Under the pieces are notes generated by a model that was not told the DNA's origin, ran no database searches, and worked only from the letters and a program-made list of their open reading frames with translations. Shown piece after piece: positions 10,521 through 20,721 of a stretch of DNA of 64,000 nucleotides (position 1 is its first letter; each line of letters opens with the position of its first letter). The stretch covers positions 11,441,001-11,505,000 of the forward strand of contig JAPTOF010000020.1 of the NCBI GenBank assembly GCA_028554755.1, written 5' to 3'. Position numbers and translations under genes: made by a program. Origin of the DNA: Cordia subcordata (Eukaryota > Streptophyta > Magnoliopsida > Boraginales > Cordiaceae).

Positions 10521-10591
10521 AATCTCCACCTTGACACATATTCGCTCCAATCAATACACCATCATCCCTGCAGCCAACTGCCTCCAAGAGC

Positions 10592-11347
10592 TCAATGCTC
10601 CGCACCGCAAATAGCAACCAAGTCCAAGCAATGCTTAAACTTGCTGACTGGAACCACATTAGTCATCATATCCGCTGGATTCTCATGGGTAGATATCTTC
10701 TGCACCGATATGATTCCTTGTGATACAACATCTCTGATAAAATGATATCTGATATCAATGTGTTTAGTCCTCTCATGATACATCTGATTCTTCGTCAGAT
10801 GGATTGCACTCTGGCTATCACAAAAGACTGTACTTGTATCTTGTTGCAGTCCAAGATCACGAACCAGGTCTTGTAACCACGTGGCCTCCTTCACAGCTTC
10901 TGCAATTGCCATGTACTCTGCTTCAGTAGTTGACAATGCTACAGTAGACTGTAATGTCGCTTTCCAACTGATAGCACATCCAGAGAGAGTAAACACGTAA
11001 CCCGTCAGAGATCTTCTCTTATCAAGGTCACCTGCAAAGTCCGAATCACAATAACCCACCAACCTCGGGCAATCTCCAGTCATCTTGTTAAACAGTAAAC
11101 CTACATTTGCAGTGCCACGCAAATATCTCATTATCCATTTCACCGCTTCCCAGTGTACTTTCCCAGGTGATGCCATATACCTGCTCACAACACTAACTGC
11201 ATGTGAAATATCAGGACGAGTGCACACCATAGCATACATCAAGCTACCAACAGCACTCGAGTATAGAACATGAGACATGCTCCACCTCCTCCTCGATTTT
11301 AAGTGACAAATCTGTAGACAACTTGAAATGAGCAGCAAGCGACACAC
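10592..11347 (-). pseudogene. Copia-A RNase H
   Basis: Opens [20 protein letters not shown] and continues with [43 protein letters not shown] and [13 protein letters not shown]. The acidic catalytic positions of the Copia RNase H are all present. It is open, but reached only by frameshift from RT. Confidence 0.92.
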
Positions 11348-12399
11348 TCACAGGCTTAGCTTTAAGCATCCCGAAACACTCCAGTACCTTCTCAATATAA
11401 CTCTGTTGAGACAAGAACAGCTTCCCAGCATTTCTATATCTGTGAATCTCCATGCCAAGAATCTTCTTTGCTGTTCCAAGATCCTTCATCTCAAACTCAT
11501 CACCTAGCTGCCTCTTTAATTCGTCGATTGCAGACATGCTTTTAGCAGCAATAAGCATATCATCAACATACAACAACAAGTACACAAACGAACCATCTGG
11601 AAGCCTTTTTAGATACACACAGCCGTCATAGGCACTCCTTGTGTATCCAGCACCTACCATGAATGTGTCAAATCTCTTACACCATTGCCGAGGTGACTGC
11701 TTCAACCCATACAAGGACTTCTTCAGTTTGCAAACATGGTTCTCCTTACCAGGAACTATATACCCCTCTAGTTGACTCATGTAAATTTGCTCTTCAAGAT
11801 CACCATGCAAAAACGCCGTTTTCACATCTAGCTGCTCAAGCTCTAAGTCATGAAGAGTAACCAAGGCAAGTAAAACCCTGATGGAACTATGCTTCACAAC
11901 CGGAGAGAACACTTCGTTGAAGTCAACACCTTCCCTTTGTGTATAGCCTTTTGCCACCAACCGTGTCTTGTATCGAGGACCTTCAACCCCTGGAGTACCT
12001 TCCTTTTTCTTGTAAACCCATTTGCAACCGACAACTCGCTGTCCCTTAGGCAATTTAATAAGCTCCCATGTTTGATTCTTATGAAGAGACTCAATCTCCT
12101 CACTCATGGCACCCACCCACTGAGCAGAATCTTTCCCAGATATGGCCTCTTTGTATGAATTCGGCTCATGTCCTTCAATTGTTTCGGTAACAGTCAAAGC
12201 ATAAGCAACAAGATCAACGTATCCGTACCTTTGAGGCTCTCTAATCTGTCTCCTTTCTCGCCCAGTGGCAATGCTGTACTTCTGTTGTTCAGGCACATTT
12301 TGATCATGTACCTCAAGTGGTTGAGTCGGCTGAATTTGACTGCTACTATTGCTAGATGGAACATTTGGAACATCAGCAAATACCTCTACCTGCTCTTTG
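11244..12399 (-). pseudogene. Copia-A reverse transcriptase
   Basis: Begins after the acidic linker: VGCKWVYKKKEG, RLVAKGYTQREGVDFNEVFS, LEQLDVKTAFLHGDLEEQIY, LYGLKQSPRQW, and the active-site block LLLYVDDMLIAAK with YVDD intact. It ends out of frame near 11280 ([11 protein letters not shown]), so a one-base shift separates it from RNase H. Family: RVT_2 of Ty1/Copia. Confidence 0.92.
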
Positions 12400-13286
12400 A
12401 CACCGTGGTCTAAACCAGCTACCGCTTTCTCCTTTTCTTGGTCTAACAAAGCAGACTCGTTGAATATGACATCTCTGTTGATGAGGAAACCTAGAGACTT
12501 TGGATCTGTGCACCACAACCTGTAACCTTTCCTCTCAGACGCATAGCCTAGAAATATGCATTTCTTTGCCCTCGGCTCCAACTTTCCATCCTTCACGTGA
12601 GCGTATGCAGGGCAATCGAACACCCTCAATCGAGAGTAGTCAGCAGGCTTACCAGACCATAACTCAAAAGGAGTTTTCAATTCAATAGTTTTGAATGGAG
12701 ACCTATTCACCAAGTAGCATGCCGTATTGACGGCTTCAGCCCAAAAGTCTTAACTCAAACCAGATTGGGAGAGCATACAACGAGCTCTCTCCACCAGAGT
12801 TCTATTCATGCGTTCTGCAACTCTATTCTGTTATGGTGTCCCTACACATGTGCGGTGTCTCACAATGCCATGTTTCCTGCAGAACTCATCAAACTCTTTA
12901 TTGCAATATTCCAACCCATTGTCAGTCTTAAGACGCTTAATTTGTTTACCAGTCTGCTTCTCAATCAACGTCTTCCACTCGACAAATGTTGGAAACGCCT
13001 CATCTTTAGTTTTCAAGAAGTATACCCACACCATCTGAGAGTATGCATAAATCAAAGTGATATAATACCTGGCACATTTCTTGGAAGGGACTTTATTAGG
13101 ACCCCAAAGATCAGAATGAATATAATCAAGTGTGCCTTTGGTGTTCTTCTGCCCCTTGCTAAACTTCACCCTAGTTTGCTTTCCAAAGACACAATGCTCG
13201 CAGAATTCAAGCTTTCCAGTTCTTTGTCCACAAAGCAAATCCCTCTTGCTCAGCTCGGTTAGTCCCCTCTCGCTCATATGGCCCAA
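12400..13286 (-). pseudogene. Copia-A integrase
   Basis: The HHCC zinc region ([22 protein letters not shown]) is followed by the rve core: HSDLWGP, then [12 protein letters not shown], the first two catalytic Asp. In place of the expected Gln a TAA interrupts GTP*QNRVAER near 12831, and a TAA occurs in ...SGLS*DFWAEAV near 12750. The C-terminal GKG-like part (ELWSGKPADYSRLRVFDCPA, then FLGYASERKGYRLW) is open. Confidence 0.88.
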
Positions 13287-13782
13287 CCTTTTGTGCCATA
13301 ACTACGTAATGTCATTATCACTCTCCTTGGATGTAACAGCTGCAACACCTGTAACTGTACTACCTTGAAGGACATATAGGCCACCAGTCAAGTTCCCTTT
13401 CAAGAGCACAATTGCACCTTTGGTCACCTTTAAGACACCATTCTCACTTCGGAATTTGTATCCATGAGAATCTAAACGCCCAAGAGAAATCAAGTTTTTC
13501 TTCAACTCCGGTACATGCCAACACTCGAGAGATCTTGTAATATCATCAAACATCTTGATATTTACGATGCCCATTCCTTCCACCTTCAACGGAAGATCAT
13601 TGCCTAGAAAAACTTTCCCTTCTCTTTTGGAATAAGAAGAGAACCAGTCGCGCTAAGGACACATATGGAACGTTGCACCAGTATCAAGAATCCATTGATT
13701 ATGCCACTGTGATCCACTCACAGTCAAAACTTCCCCGGTACTACTCGAGTTATCTCCATCACTATCAGCCCTCTCCACCACA
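13287..13782 (-). pseudogene. Copia-A aspartic protease region
   Basis: Reads WILDTGATFHMCP around 13640-13690, with the catalytic DTGA codons at 13674-13685. An in-frame TAG follows at 13653-13655. After it come KVEGMGIVNIKMFDDITRSL and LKKNLISLGRLDSHGY, the usual Copia protease-to-integrase spacer. The stop alone would abolish pol expression. Confidence 0.85.
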
Positions 13783-14546
13783 TTAGCTGAATTCTCCACC
13801 TTTTTCTTTCCATTTTTTCAGTTTTGGACATTCTTTCTTAATGTGACCCTTTTCACCACACTCGAAACAGCGTAGCTTCCTTACTCTTGATTTTGACCTT
13901 GACTTGCTTTTCTTTCTACTCGAAGATCCCCCTCTATTCTCCGATATCCCTCTACTCACTAAACCTTCCCTATGAACTTCTTCCCTATGTCCCGGAATAT
14001 GTGTTTGAAGATCCTTCGATTTTAATGAAGTAATCACATCTTCAAAGGTAATTTTATCCCTCCTGTACAACATAGTGTCCACAAAGTTCATATATGAAGG
14101 CGGTAAGGAGCATAATACGATCATAGCTTGATCTTCGTCATCAATTTTAACACCCACATCCTTCAAAGCAATAAAACAAGAGGTAAACTCATCAAGGTGT
14201 TGTTTTAGTGATGTACCTTCTTTCATTCTAAGATAATACAATCCCTTCTTCAAGTAGAGGTGATTTGTGAGAGATTTAGATGCATAGTATTCCAAGCCTC
14301 AACTGCTATTGTTTTCTCAGCAATCTCTAGCAATACTTCATTTGTCACGGACATATGTATTGCACTCAAGGCTTTCGCTTCGAGTTCTTCTCTTGCTGTT
14401 GGTTCTGTCTTTTCCGGGATCACTTCTTCAATGACTTTCCAAAGTTCTTGCATTGTCATAAATGCCTTGAATCTGATCCTCCAAAGACTGAAACTCATTC
14501 TCCCGTCAAACTTCTCGATTTCAAACTTTTCACCTGTGGAAGACAT
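13783..14546 (-). pseudogene. Copia-A gag (frameshifted)
   Basis: Starts MSSTGEKFEIEKFDG at 14546. The N-terminal UBN2-type gag region (FSLWRIRFKAFM, then AWNTM) loses frame near 14280 and resumes as YYASKSLTNHLYLKKGLYYL, then KEGTSLKQHLDEFTSCF. A basic Arg/Ser/Lys stretch precedes one CCHC zinc knuckle (CFECGEKGHIKKEC). A second frame change before 13783 puts ENSANVVERADSDG into the protease frame. Role: nucleocapsid-like particle protein that binds element RNA. Confidence 0.85.
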
Positions 14547-14641
14547 CTTCGTTTGCACAAAAATCACACTTCGGGATTGAATTTGGCTCAATGGATTGCA
14601 AAAACGGATTCAGCACGTCGAGAAACCTTAGGAACACCCCT

Positions 14642-14856
14642 GGTCAACTTTGGTCAACACCGGTCAAAGTCAAACATGTTGGTCAAAGTTAACACCGTCC
14701 CTAAACTCGTACTTCGGAGTAGAATCTAGAAAAACAGAGCCCAAAAACAGACTCTGCACGTCGAAAAACGTGGGGTAAGGCTTTGGTCATTGGTTAACCC
14801 TTGGTCAATGGTCAACGGTCAAAGTTAACCCCGGTTAACGCAGTCAAACAGGTCAA
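14642..14856 (-). promoter_or_regulatory. W-box cluster in the Copia-A leader
   Basis: On the sense (minus) strand there are eight TTGACC and two TTGACT cores in 215 bp. Plus-strand GGTCAA is at 14642, 14652, 14662, 14681, 14803, 14810, 14817 and 14851; AGTCAA is at 14668 and 14842. TTGACY is the core bound by WRKY factors. The cluster lies in the transcribed leader between the PBS and the gag ATG at 14546. The motif count is seen; WRKY responsiveness is inferred. It could also be a decayed tandem repeat. Confidence 0.55.
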
Positions 14857-15306
14857 CTGGCCTCTTTTTTTTTTTTTTTGTTTCAGGACTAAATCTAAGC
14901 CCAAATAAAAAATTAATTAACCCAAGACCCAAGACCTAGCCAAAATTGGACAAGACCACTACCCAGGCCCAATCCAAATAAACCCAAAGATCCAAAGCAT
15001 ACAAACCCTAAACCTGATTTACAAACTTGAACCAATTTCCAAAAAATAATACCTAAATACCAAAAACCAACCTCAAAAGTACGCGAACTCTATCTTCTTC
15101 GCTTGTTCTTCAAACCCAAACATGAACCACGACCCACCGACGTAAGCTTCCACTTCAGCCACCAACGCTCAACGTAGACAGTACCAGAGCACTCCTTGCC
15201 GAACGAAGACCTTTGTTTGGTTAGGCACCGTTTGGTTTGAGAAATTTTGGTTTCACAGTGAGTTTTGATTTTTCCTTTTTCCCTCAAGCAGCGGATTAAT
15301 ATCTAA

Positions 15307-15318
15307 GCTCTGATACCA
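15307..15318 (-). other. Copia-A primer-binding site
   Basis: The minus strand reads TGGTATCAGAGC, complementary to the 3' end of plant initiator tRNA-Met, three bases inside the 5' LTR. Confidence 0.9.
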
Positions 15319-15321
15319 GTT

Positions 15322-15653
15322 TGTTGGGGAAAAACATGCAAACACGAAGAATACGAGAAGAAATAACGTACATAAAAATTACGTGGTTCGGCTTTAAAGC
15401 CTACGTCCACGGGCAGTAGAGAATAATTCTATTATTGATCATGAATGCTACAAGGCTCTCACTCTAGTTTCTCTCTCATACATAACATAATGAGTATTGC
15501 CACATATTTATAGTGCAAAGGTTTCCTAAACCTATTAAGCAGAAAAGGCAACTAATTAATTATGTGCTACAAAAGGTAACAAGCGAATAAGGTAATATGC
15601 TAACCAGGAAATCTGCTATTCTTGTTGCTCAAGAATACGGGCCACATTCAACA
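15322..15653 (-). repeat. Copia-A 5' LTR
   Basis: TGTTGGGG...TTCAACA, 332 bp, followed by the TSD TGTAT. It drives transcription toward lower coordinates. Confidence 0.95.
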
Positions 15654-15654
15654 T

Positions 15655-15663
15655 GTATAAATA
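15655..15663 (+). promoter_or_regulatory. TATA-like box regenerated by the Copia-A target duplication
   Basis: GTATAAATA at the junction: TGTAT is the TSD and AAATAG is the pre-existing flank. It lies about 175 bp upstream of the ORF at 15835. Activity is inferred only. Confidence 0.4.
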
Positions 15664-15834
15664 GCCCTGTGTTTAATTTTCTTTTTTTTTTTTTTCTTTT
15701 TATTGCTTCATCATCTTCCAAAAGAAATTTTTAATCACCACCATAATTCCCTCCCCCCCGGCCCTTTCTTTCAATGCACAGCTCCATCCCCATCTTAATC
15801 ATCTGAAAACGTTAGATCTAACTGTTACGTGAAG

Positions 15835-15999
15835 ATGGAGGCAGCTGTACTCAAATTTCTCAAGTTTGAAATGGGCAATCCAAAAATCAAGACACTTCTT
15901 AGTTGGGCAGGGCTTGTGGTGGCAGTGGTGTCGGTGGTGATGGTGGTAGAGAGGAGGGTGGCTGATATAATGGAACTCATCATTCCTTCCTCAAATTAG
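15835..15999 (+). CDS. 54-residue ORF with one membrane segment inside the Pack-MULE candidate
   Basis: ATG at 15835, TAG at 15997. The protein begins MEAAVLKFLKFEMGNPKIKT, has one strongly hydrophobic segment (SWAGLVVAVVSVVMVV, about residues 23-38), then ERRVADIMELIIPSSN. Base composition is richer in G and C than its surroundings, with codon-like periodicity. A TATA-like box and about 170 bp of CT-rich leader precede it. I do not recognise the family. It may be a small membrane protein, a captured first exon, or chance. Confidence 0.4.
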   Translation: MEAAVLKFLKFEMGNPKIKTLLSWAGLVVAVVSVVMVVERRVADIMELIIPSSN

Positions 16000-17125
16000 A
16001 GCTTCAGTTACTTTCGTCGCCATGAAGTTTGGTAAAAAGAAGTAGAAAAAAAAAAAAAATGCATCACGTAAACAAATGAAAGAAGTTAGTTGTGAAACAA
16101 ATTATTTCTTGAGATGCATCCATTTATAGGAGTAGAATAAAGGGTTAGATTTGGTCCTCCTTCTACGTATACTTGTTTTTTGTGTGATAATAAAATCTGA
16201 TCGAGTGTCAGCCTTCCTATTACAAAAAAAAGAGAGAGACAGAAAAAAAAAGAAAGAAAGAAAAAAAGAAGCTAGCCATTTGATAACAGTGTATGTTAGA
16301 ACCGATTAAACAACATTAAAATTGGATTGCAACATGAAATATGTCACATGTGCACATATTAGTAATTAATTAACCAAATTGTATCTGAATTCAAACAAGA
16401 TTACGTTGGGGATGCTAATTGATCAAGTAAATTTCTTTTCAACTCCAAAGATTAGCATTTGCTCTCTTTGAAACTTTATCATTATTTGTAGCAGGAGTCG
16501 GCCAGTGCGTCAGGCCATTTATATTTGAAGGAAGATGGCCTGGACCTAGGGTTGGGCATGGGTCCTTCACCTTTTTTTTTCTGAATTTTTTAAATATCAT
16601 GAGGGCAAAATAGACATTTGACTGGACTTGTTAATGAATAATAGGAAAAAACATAGTTGGAGAGCATTTGCATGCTTTGAAAAAACACAGGGGTGTCATA
16701 AGCCTACTTCAGAAATGTAGAAATTACCGGAGATATTAGACCAAAATACATGGGGTGTTTTAGCAAAAAACCTATGAGAACTAACCATTTCATACTTTGA
16801 AATCAACATTAAATAAACTAGATTTTGGTGGAGTTAGAAGGATAAAAAAGGAATGATTTCTTTAATTTTGTAATATGAAGAGGTAGTTCAGGAAAATACA
16901 AATTGGCGATTGATATGACTGAATGAATTTAAACACAAATAGGATAAGTTAAAGAATGGAATAGAACTAGGAATAGAATGGACTTGTAATAAATACACTA
17001 TGCTTTATGTACTTTAAGTATGACAATGGAAATGGATGTATTGATTGCAAAACCATGTTGGTAGTTGGTATTCTGGAGCAGGATTGGAATGACTTATATA
17101 AAATGATAAAAGTAACCTTGTGTTA
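16000..17125. other. No coding feature; right TIR of the long-TIR element at 16590-16772
   Basis: Poly-A, GA-rich and AT-rich sequence. Outside the TIR nothing is recognised. Confidence 0.4.
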
Positions 17126-17128
17126 TTA

Positions 17129-17177
17129 TATAATTATAATAACAACAACAATAATAATGATGATGATGATGATGACG
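17129..17177. repeat. Trinucleotide microsatellite (AAC/AAT/ATG)n
   Basis: ACAACAACAATAATAATG followed by six ATG/ACG units. It overprints the end of the old Copia RT fragment, whose translation degenerates to Ile and Val runs here. Confidence 0.85.
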
Positions 17178-17667
17178 ATTCTGAAAGACTCCTTAGAAGA
17201 AAATGGTGAGGAAGTTTTTTTACAATTGATTCCTTCTCTTTGTGTATAACCCTTTGCAACTATTTGGCTTTGAACCTCTATATTTTGCCTTTTGAGTCTT
17301 TCTTTGTTTAGAACACTCATTTACATCCAATGGGTTTAAAACCCTCAAGAAGATCTACCATCTCCCAAACGCCATTATCTGTCATTGACGTCTCCTCTTC
17401 CATAGCCCTCCCTTACTTATCTGATAGGCCACTGCTAATTGTCTCTTTATAAGTGATTCAATTAGCGATCTGCCTAATATCATAATATGGATTAGCTAGA
17501 TAAACAATGCAATCATTAGATAATGCCGACCTTCTTTCTCTTTAAAATGCTAAACTGGAATATCTTATATATGCAGAGCATCTAGAGTAGGTTAAAGGAC
17601 ATTGAAATAGGGTCTTGAGTAACCACTCTCTCTATAGGCTGTTGAAAAATGTTTTGTGGTATAACAT
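17178..17667 (-). pseudogene. Copia-C reverse transcriptase fragment
   Basis: Minus-strand blocks RRSALSNDC, KETISSGLSDK, MTDNGVWEMVDLLEGFKPIG, CKWVF and then VAKGYTQREGINCKKTSSPF. These are the start of a Ty1/Copia RT (RVT_2), with several stops. The rest of this element's pol appears at 34478-34790 and its gag and protease at 37500-38745, so Copia-B (17668-34475) was inserted into it. Confidence 0.75.
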
Positions 17668-19284
17668 TGTTGTGGGGCAAATAATCTTAAGATAGAGAAT
17701 GAATTAAGATTATGCTACTTTTGTAGAAATTAATTCAATTCAATGCCAATTTTAAATTCAAGCGGATAAACAATCTTCATACAAATAATTTATCAAACAG
17801 GTTGGAAGAAATATGAAAGTAATTGAAGTAGGAAGCAAAAGAAATAGAATGTACCGGATTTTTAAGTGACTCAGCCAAGCCTATGTTTATTGCTTAAGGA
17901 TTCTTCCCGTAGGATTTCAACCTCCTTCTCTATTGATGCTCCTTCAAATGTTGTTGGAGTACAAACCAACTTGTTATAACACTTTGAAGCTCCCTCTTCA
18001 AATAACCTAAGTGAAAGCATCTCATTAAGGATTTCCACACTACTCTCAATCTAAGAACTCAATTCCCAATCTATTCTAGCTATGAAGTATAATTACAATT
18101 GATATTGATAAGAAAGACTACAAATTTTGCTCAACCTCACCCAATAGATATGAAAATGTATATCTTTTGGATAACTCAATGAAATAGACAATCTAAATCT
18201 CAAGAATGTTTGTAATGCTCAAGTGTGTGTTGAAAAGCTTTAGAATGATGTATATATAGTGTTAGAAAGAGCTATTAAAGATCCATGATAGAGAGAAAAT
18301 TGTATAAGCTATGAGTGGGTTGAAAAACTTTCCAAAAATTGGTTTTAACTGGCAAATTTTAAACCCATCAGACCAAGGTCGGTAACCTAGTAGGTGCATC
18401 CGGCCTATACCTCTAATATTCTGTATACCCCTGGTTGCATAGGTTAGTCGCCCAACTTGGGAGTCCTGGGGAGTTCGAAAAGCACTAGTTTAAGGATGGT
18501 TGCACTTGAACCTAGTCGGTAGCCCAACTAGGGAGTCCGACCTATATTAGAAAGCACTGATTTTTTGGCCATTTTCTCAAGCATTTCAAATCCCGTTTTA
18601 ATACTCAATATTTTAGCAAATTAAAAAAGCATAATAGGGATTCAAAACAAGAATCGAAAGATTGCCACCAATTTGAATCTCAATAGTATTTGATTGTGGA
18701 GAGACAACTTTAAAAGTCAAAGATTTGTTTTCAAAAAACTTTCCAAGATTAGGTGTGCAATCAAATATTTTTCAAAGAAGATTTAATGACCAATTTTAAG
18801 ATTCCAAGAAAACATGTTTAGGAAATCAAAAGGCTGTTTTGAAAATATGATCAAAGAGATTTTGAAAGATCATGAGCTTTAGAAAGTAAGGTAACACAAT
18901 AAGAGCAAGTAATCTAAAAAATGAGCCGGTACCCCTTATAGCTTCTTATCTGTGGCCTTATATCTTTTTTTGCTCGTTGACTTGAAATTCGTTGTATGGA
19001 TTTCCATCCTTAAAATCATTAGCTTTCCACGAGCTTACATGTAATCAAAACTTTGCAAGACATAGCTCAAAAAAGAATAATCCTTATATGAAGCATTCAA
19101 TCCATAAAAAAATTCATCAATTCAATTCATAGTCATTTAATCAAAAAGTCATTCATCTACAGTCATATAAATTATCCAAGATAAAATTATTTTGAATCAT
19201 AACCAATAAAATCATTATGAATCATAATCAATTTTATTATTTTCATCATCAGAACATTAATTTGCAAACCATACAATGCTAACA
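17668..19284 (-). repeat. Copia-B 3' LTR
   Basis: 1617 bp, TGTTGTGGGG...GCTAACA. A polypurine tract, minus-strand TCAAAAAAGGGGAGAT, abuts at 19285-19300. A degenerate GC-rich module (GGTCGGTAACC..., AACTAGGGAGTCCGACC) lies at 18370-18545. Confidence 0.9.
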
Positions 19285-19717
19285 ATCTCCCCTTTTTTGA
19301 TGGTGACAAATAACTAGACTCGTGTTCAATCATGTGATTTATAATGTGAAAACTTCCCCTGAATAAGTGCATATAAAAGAATAAATGGAGTCTTTAATAA
19401 GTATGACTCCTCCTTGCATAAGCATAAAGATAGTGCAAAGCCATTCAACGAAATTCCATAAATCATCCATAATAGTTAAAAAAAAACCATGTAAGCATAA
19501 TTAAAGCGTAAATAGCTAGAGCAATATCAATAGGAGTTCTCTTCTACTCCTTTGGCATCATCTAGAAGGCTAAAGTCATAAGCCAAAGGTAACAAAACAT
19601 GTTATTAAGAGTATTAAAAATATGTAAAGTGCAAAGATGATGAGCGCAAATGTAGAAAGAGGTTTTCAAAATGCAAAGAGAGAGTGTTTTCGAAAAAGAG
19701 GGGCATCCCCAAGGTCT

Positions 19718-19937
19718 TCATTGCTGATTAGGGAAGTGGCGAGAGCAATCTTCTCTAAAGAACTCATTCATCTCTTGACACATGCCACCAATATTTTCTT
19801 CAACCTTGTCAACCCTTGAGTTCAAGGTAGCCACATTTGTGTTTAAAGTTGTCATTTGCACAATGAGTTGATCAAGAACGGAGGGTTCTTTAGCTTGTCC
19901 TCTTGAGCTAGATCCAACACCACGTCTCATCTCTACC
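19718..19937 (-). pseudogene. Copia-B ORF3, C-terminal part beyond the hAT insertion
   Basis: Translates RRGVGSSSRGQAKEPSVLDQ, then LIVQMTTLNTNVATLNSRVD and EENIGGMCQEMNEFF. It is collinear with the Copia-D ORF3 tail (RQGAGSSSMGQQEDPSMM, LQALNTGMSEMRS). Heptad-like hydrophobic spacing suggests a coiled coil. The hAT element at 19938-24737 separates it from the rest of ORF3. Confidence 0.75.
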
Positions 19938-20721
19938 CAGGGGCGAACACACAGAAGCGGCGTGTAAGGGGTAGCTGCCACCCCTCATTTTTTTCTAATT
20001 TATTTTTTACTTTTATAGGTTAAAAGTTTGCTGATATGTATTTTCGCCACCCTTAGTGAGCAAGACACTTTAAAGTAGCCTAAGTGCATGCTCTTTCTTA
20101 ATATTGACATGAGTTCGAACCTTGCTATGCTCCCTTGGCTTTGAGAACATTAGTTTCAAAGCAGACAGTTGGGAAAAAAAAAAAAGCAAGTAGGCTATAA
20201 AACTATCGACTTTATCTTAAAAAAAAAAACAAGTAGGCTTTAAAACGAGGTCGGCTGTTAAAGTATCTTAAGCAAAAAAGCCTAGCACTTTTCTTGTCAA
20301 AGGAAAAAAAAAAAGCTATGCTCATAGCCACCACACCTATCATAATTTCTCTCTTCAAGTTTTTATACTTATAAAAATATAAATTACTTTATTTTTTAAT
20401 TTTTTTAATTCTTATAAATTATGAATCCCACTCTTTTTAGTTTTGTAAATTTATTAAATATTTATTATTTTAGGGTACTTTTTGAAAGTTACAATATCGT
20501 TTACCAAACAAAAGTAACAAAATCTCTCGACTTGTGAATCAGGATCAGGTTAGTATTCTTACTTTAATTTTAGTTTTTAACAATTTTATATAGATAGCTC
20601 ACGTTTATATTTTATTTTAGTGAGTTAATAAATTTAAGATTTTCATTATTTTAATTCTAGAGAAATAAAGATTTCCTTGTTTTTTTATTATTATTATGAT
20701 AGGTGTATATAAAGTGAAGAT

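Larger units (their letters stand above)
10188..15653 (-). mobile_element. Copia-A: complete Tnt1/Tork-like Copia retrotransposon (defective)
   Basis: A 5.47-kb element with LTRs 10188-10520 and 15322-15653, and exact TSD TGTAT at 10183-10187 and 15654-15658. Sense is the minus strand. The order is 5' LTR (right), initiator-Met PBS, a long leader, gag, protease, integrase, RT and RNase H, then a GGTGGAGATT polypurine tract and the 3' LTR. LTRs differ at about 12 substitutions plus one indel in 332 bp, mostly transitions. At least three in-frame stops and three frameshifts break the polyprotein, so it cannot be autonomous. The TSD falls in a TATA-like sequence of the host element. Confidence 0.95.
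9984..16772 (+). mobile_element. Long-TIR DNA element, MULE/Pack-MULE candidate, split by Copia-A
   Basis: The left arm (about 9984-10175) and the inverse of the right arm (about 16590-16772) share TTTTTTGCTAAAAC at the outer edge. With gaps they go on to share CACCYCTGTGTTTTTT, GCATTAACATTCC/GCAAATGCTCTCC and ATTTTGCC blocks. An imperfect TIR approaching 200 bp is characteristic of Mutator-like elements. Without the Copia insertion (10188-15653) the element would be about 1.3 kb. Its interior is less AT-rich and holds a 54-codon ORF. A 9-bp TSD could not be established (best alignment 5 of 9), so the class is tentative. Confidence 0.5.

Noticed and set aside
11889..13368. Long plus-strand open frames opposite Copia-A pol
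   Set aside because: Antisense shadows of the integrase and RT coding strand, with no independent similarity.
17126..17320. Possible gene ending in a run of Ile and Val
   Set aside because: The N-terminal half is a Copia RT fragment and the tail is a translated trinucleotide microsatellite.
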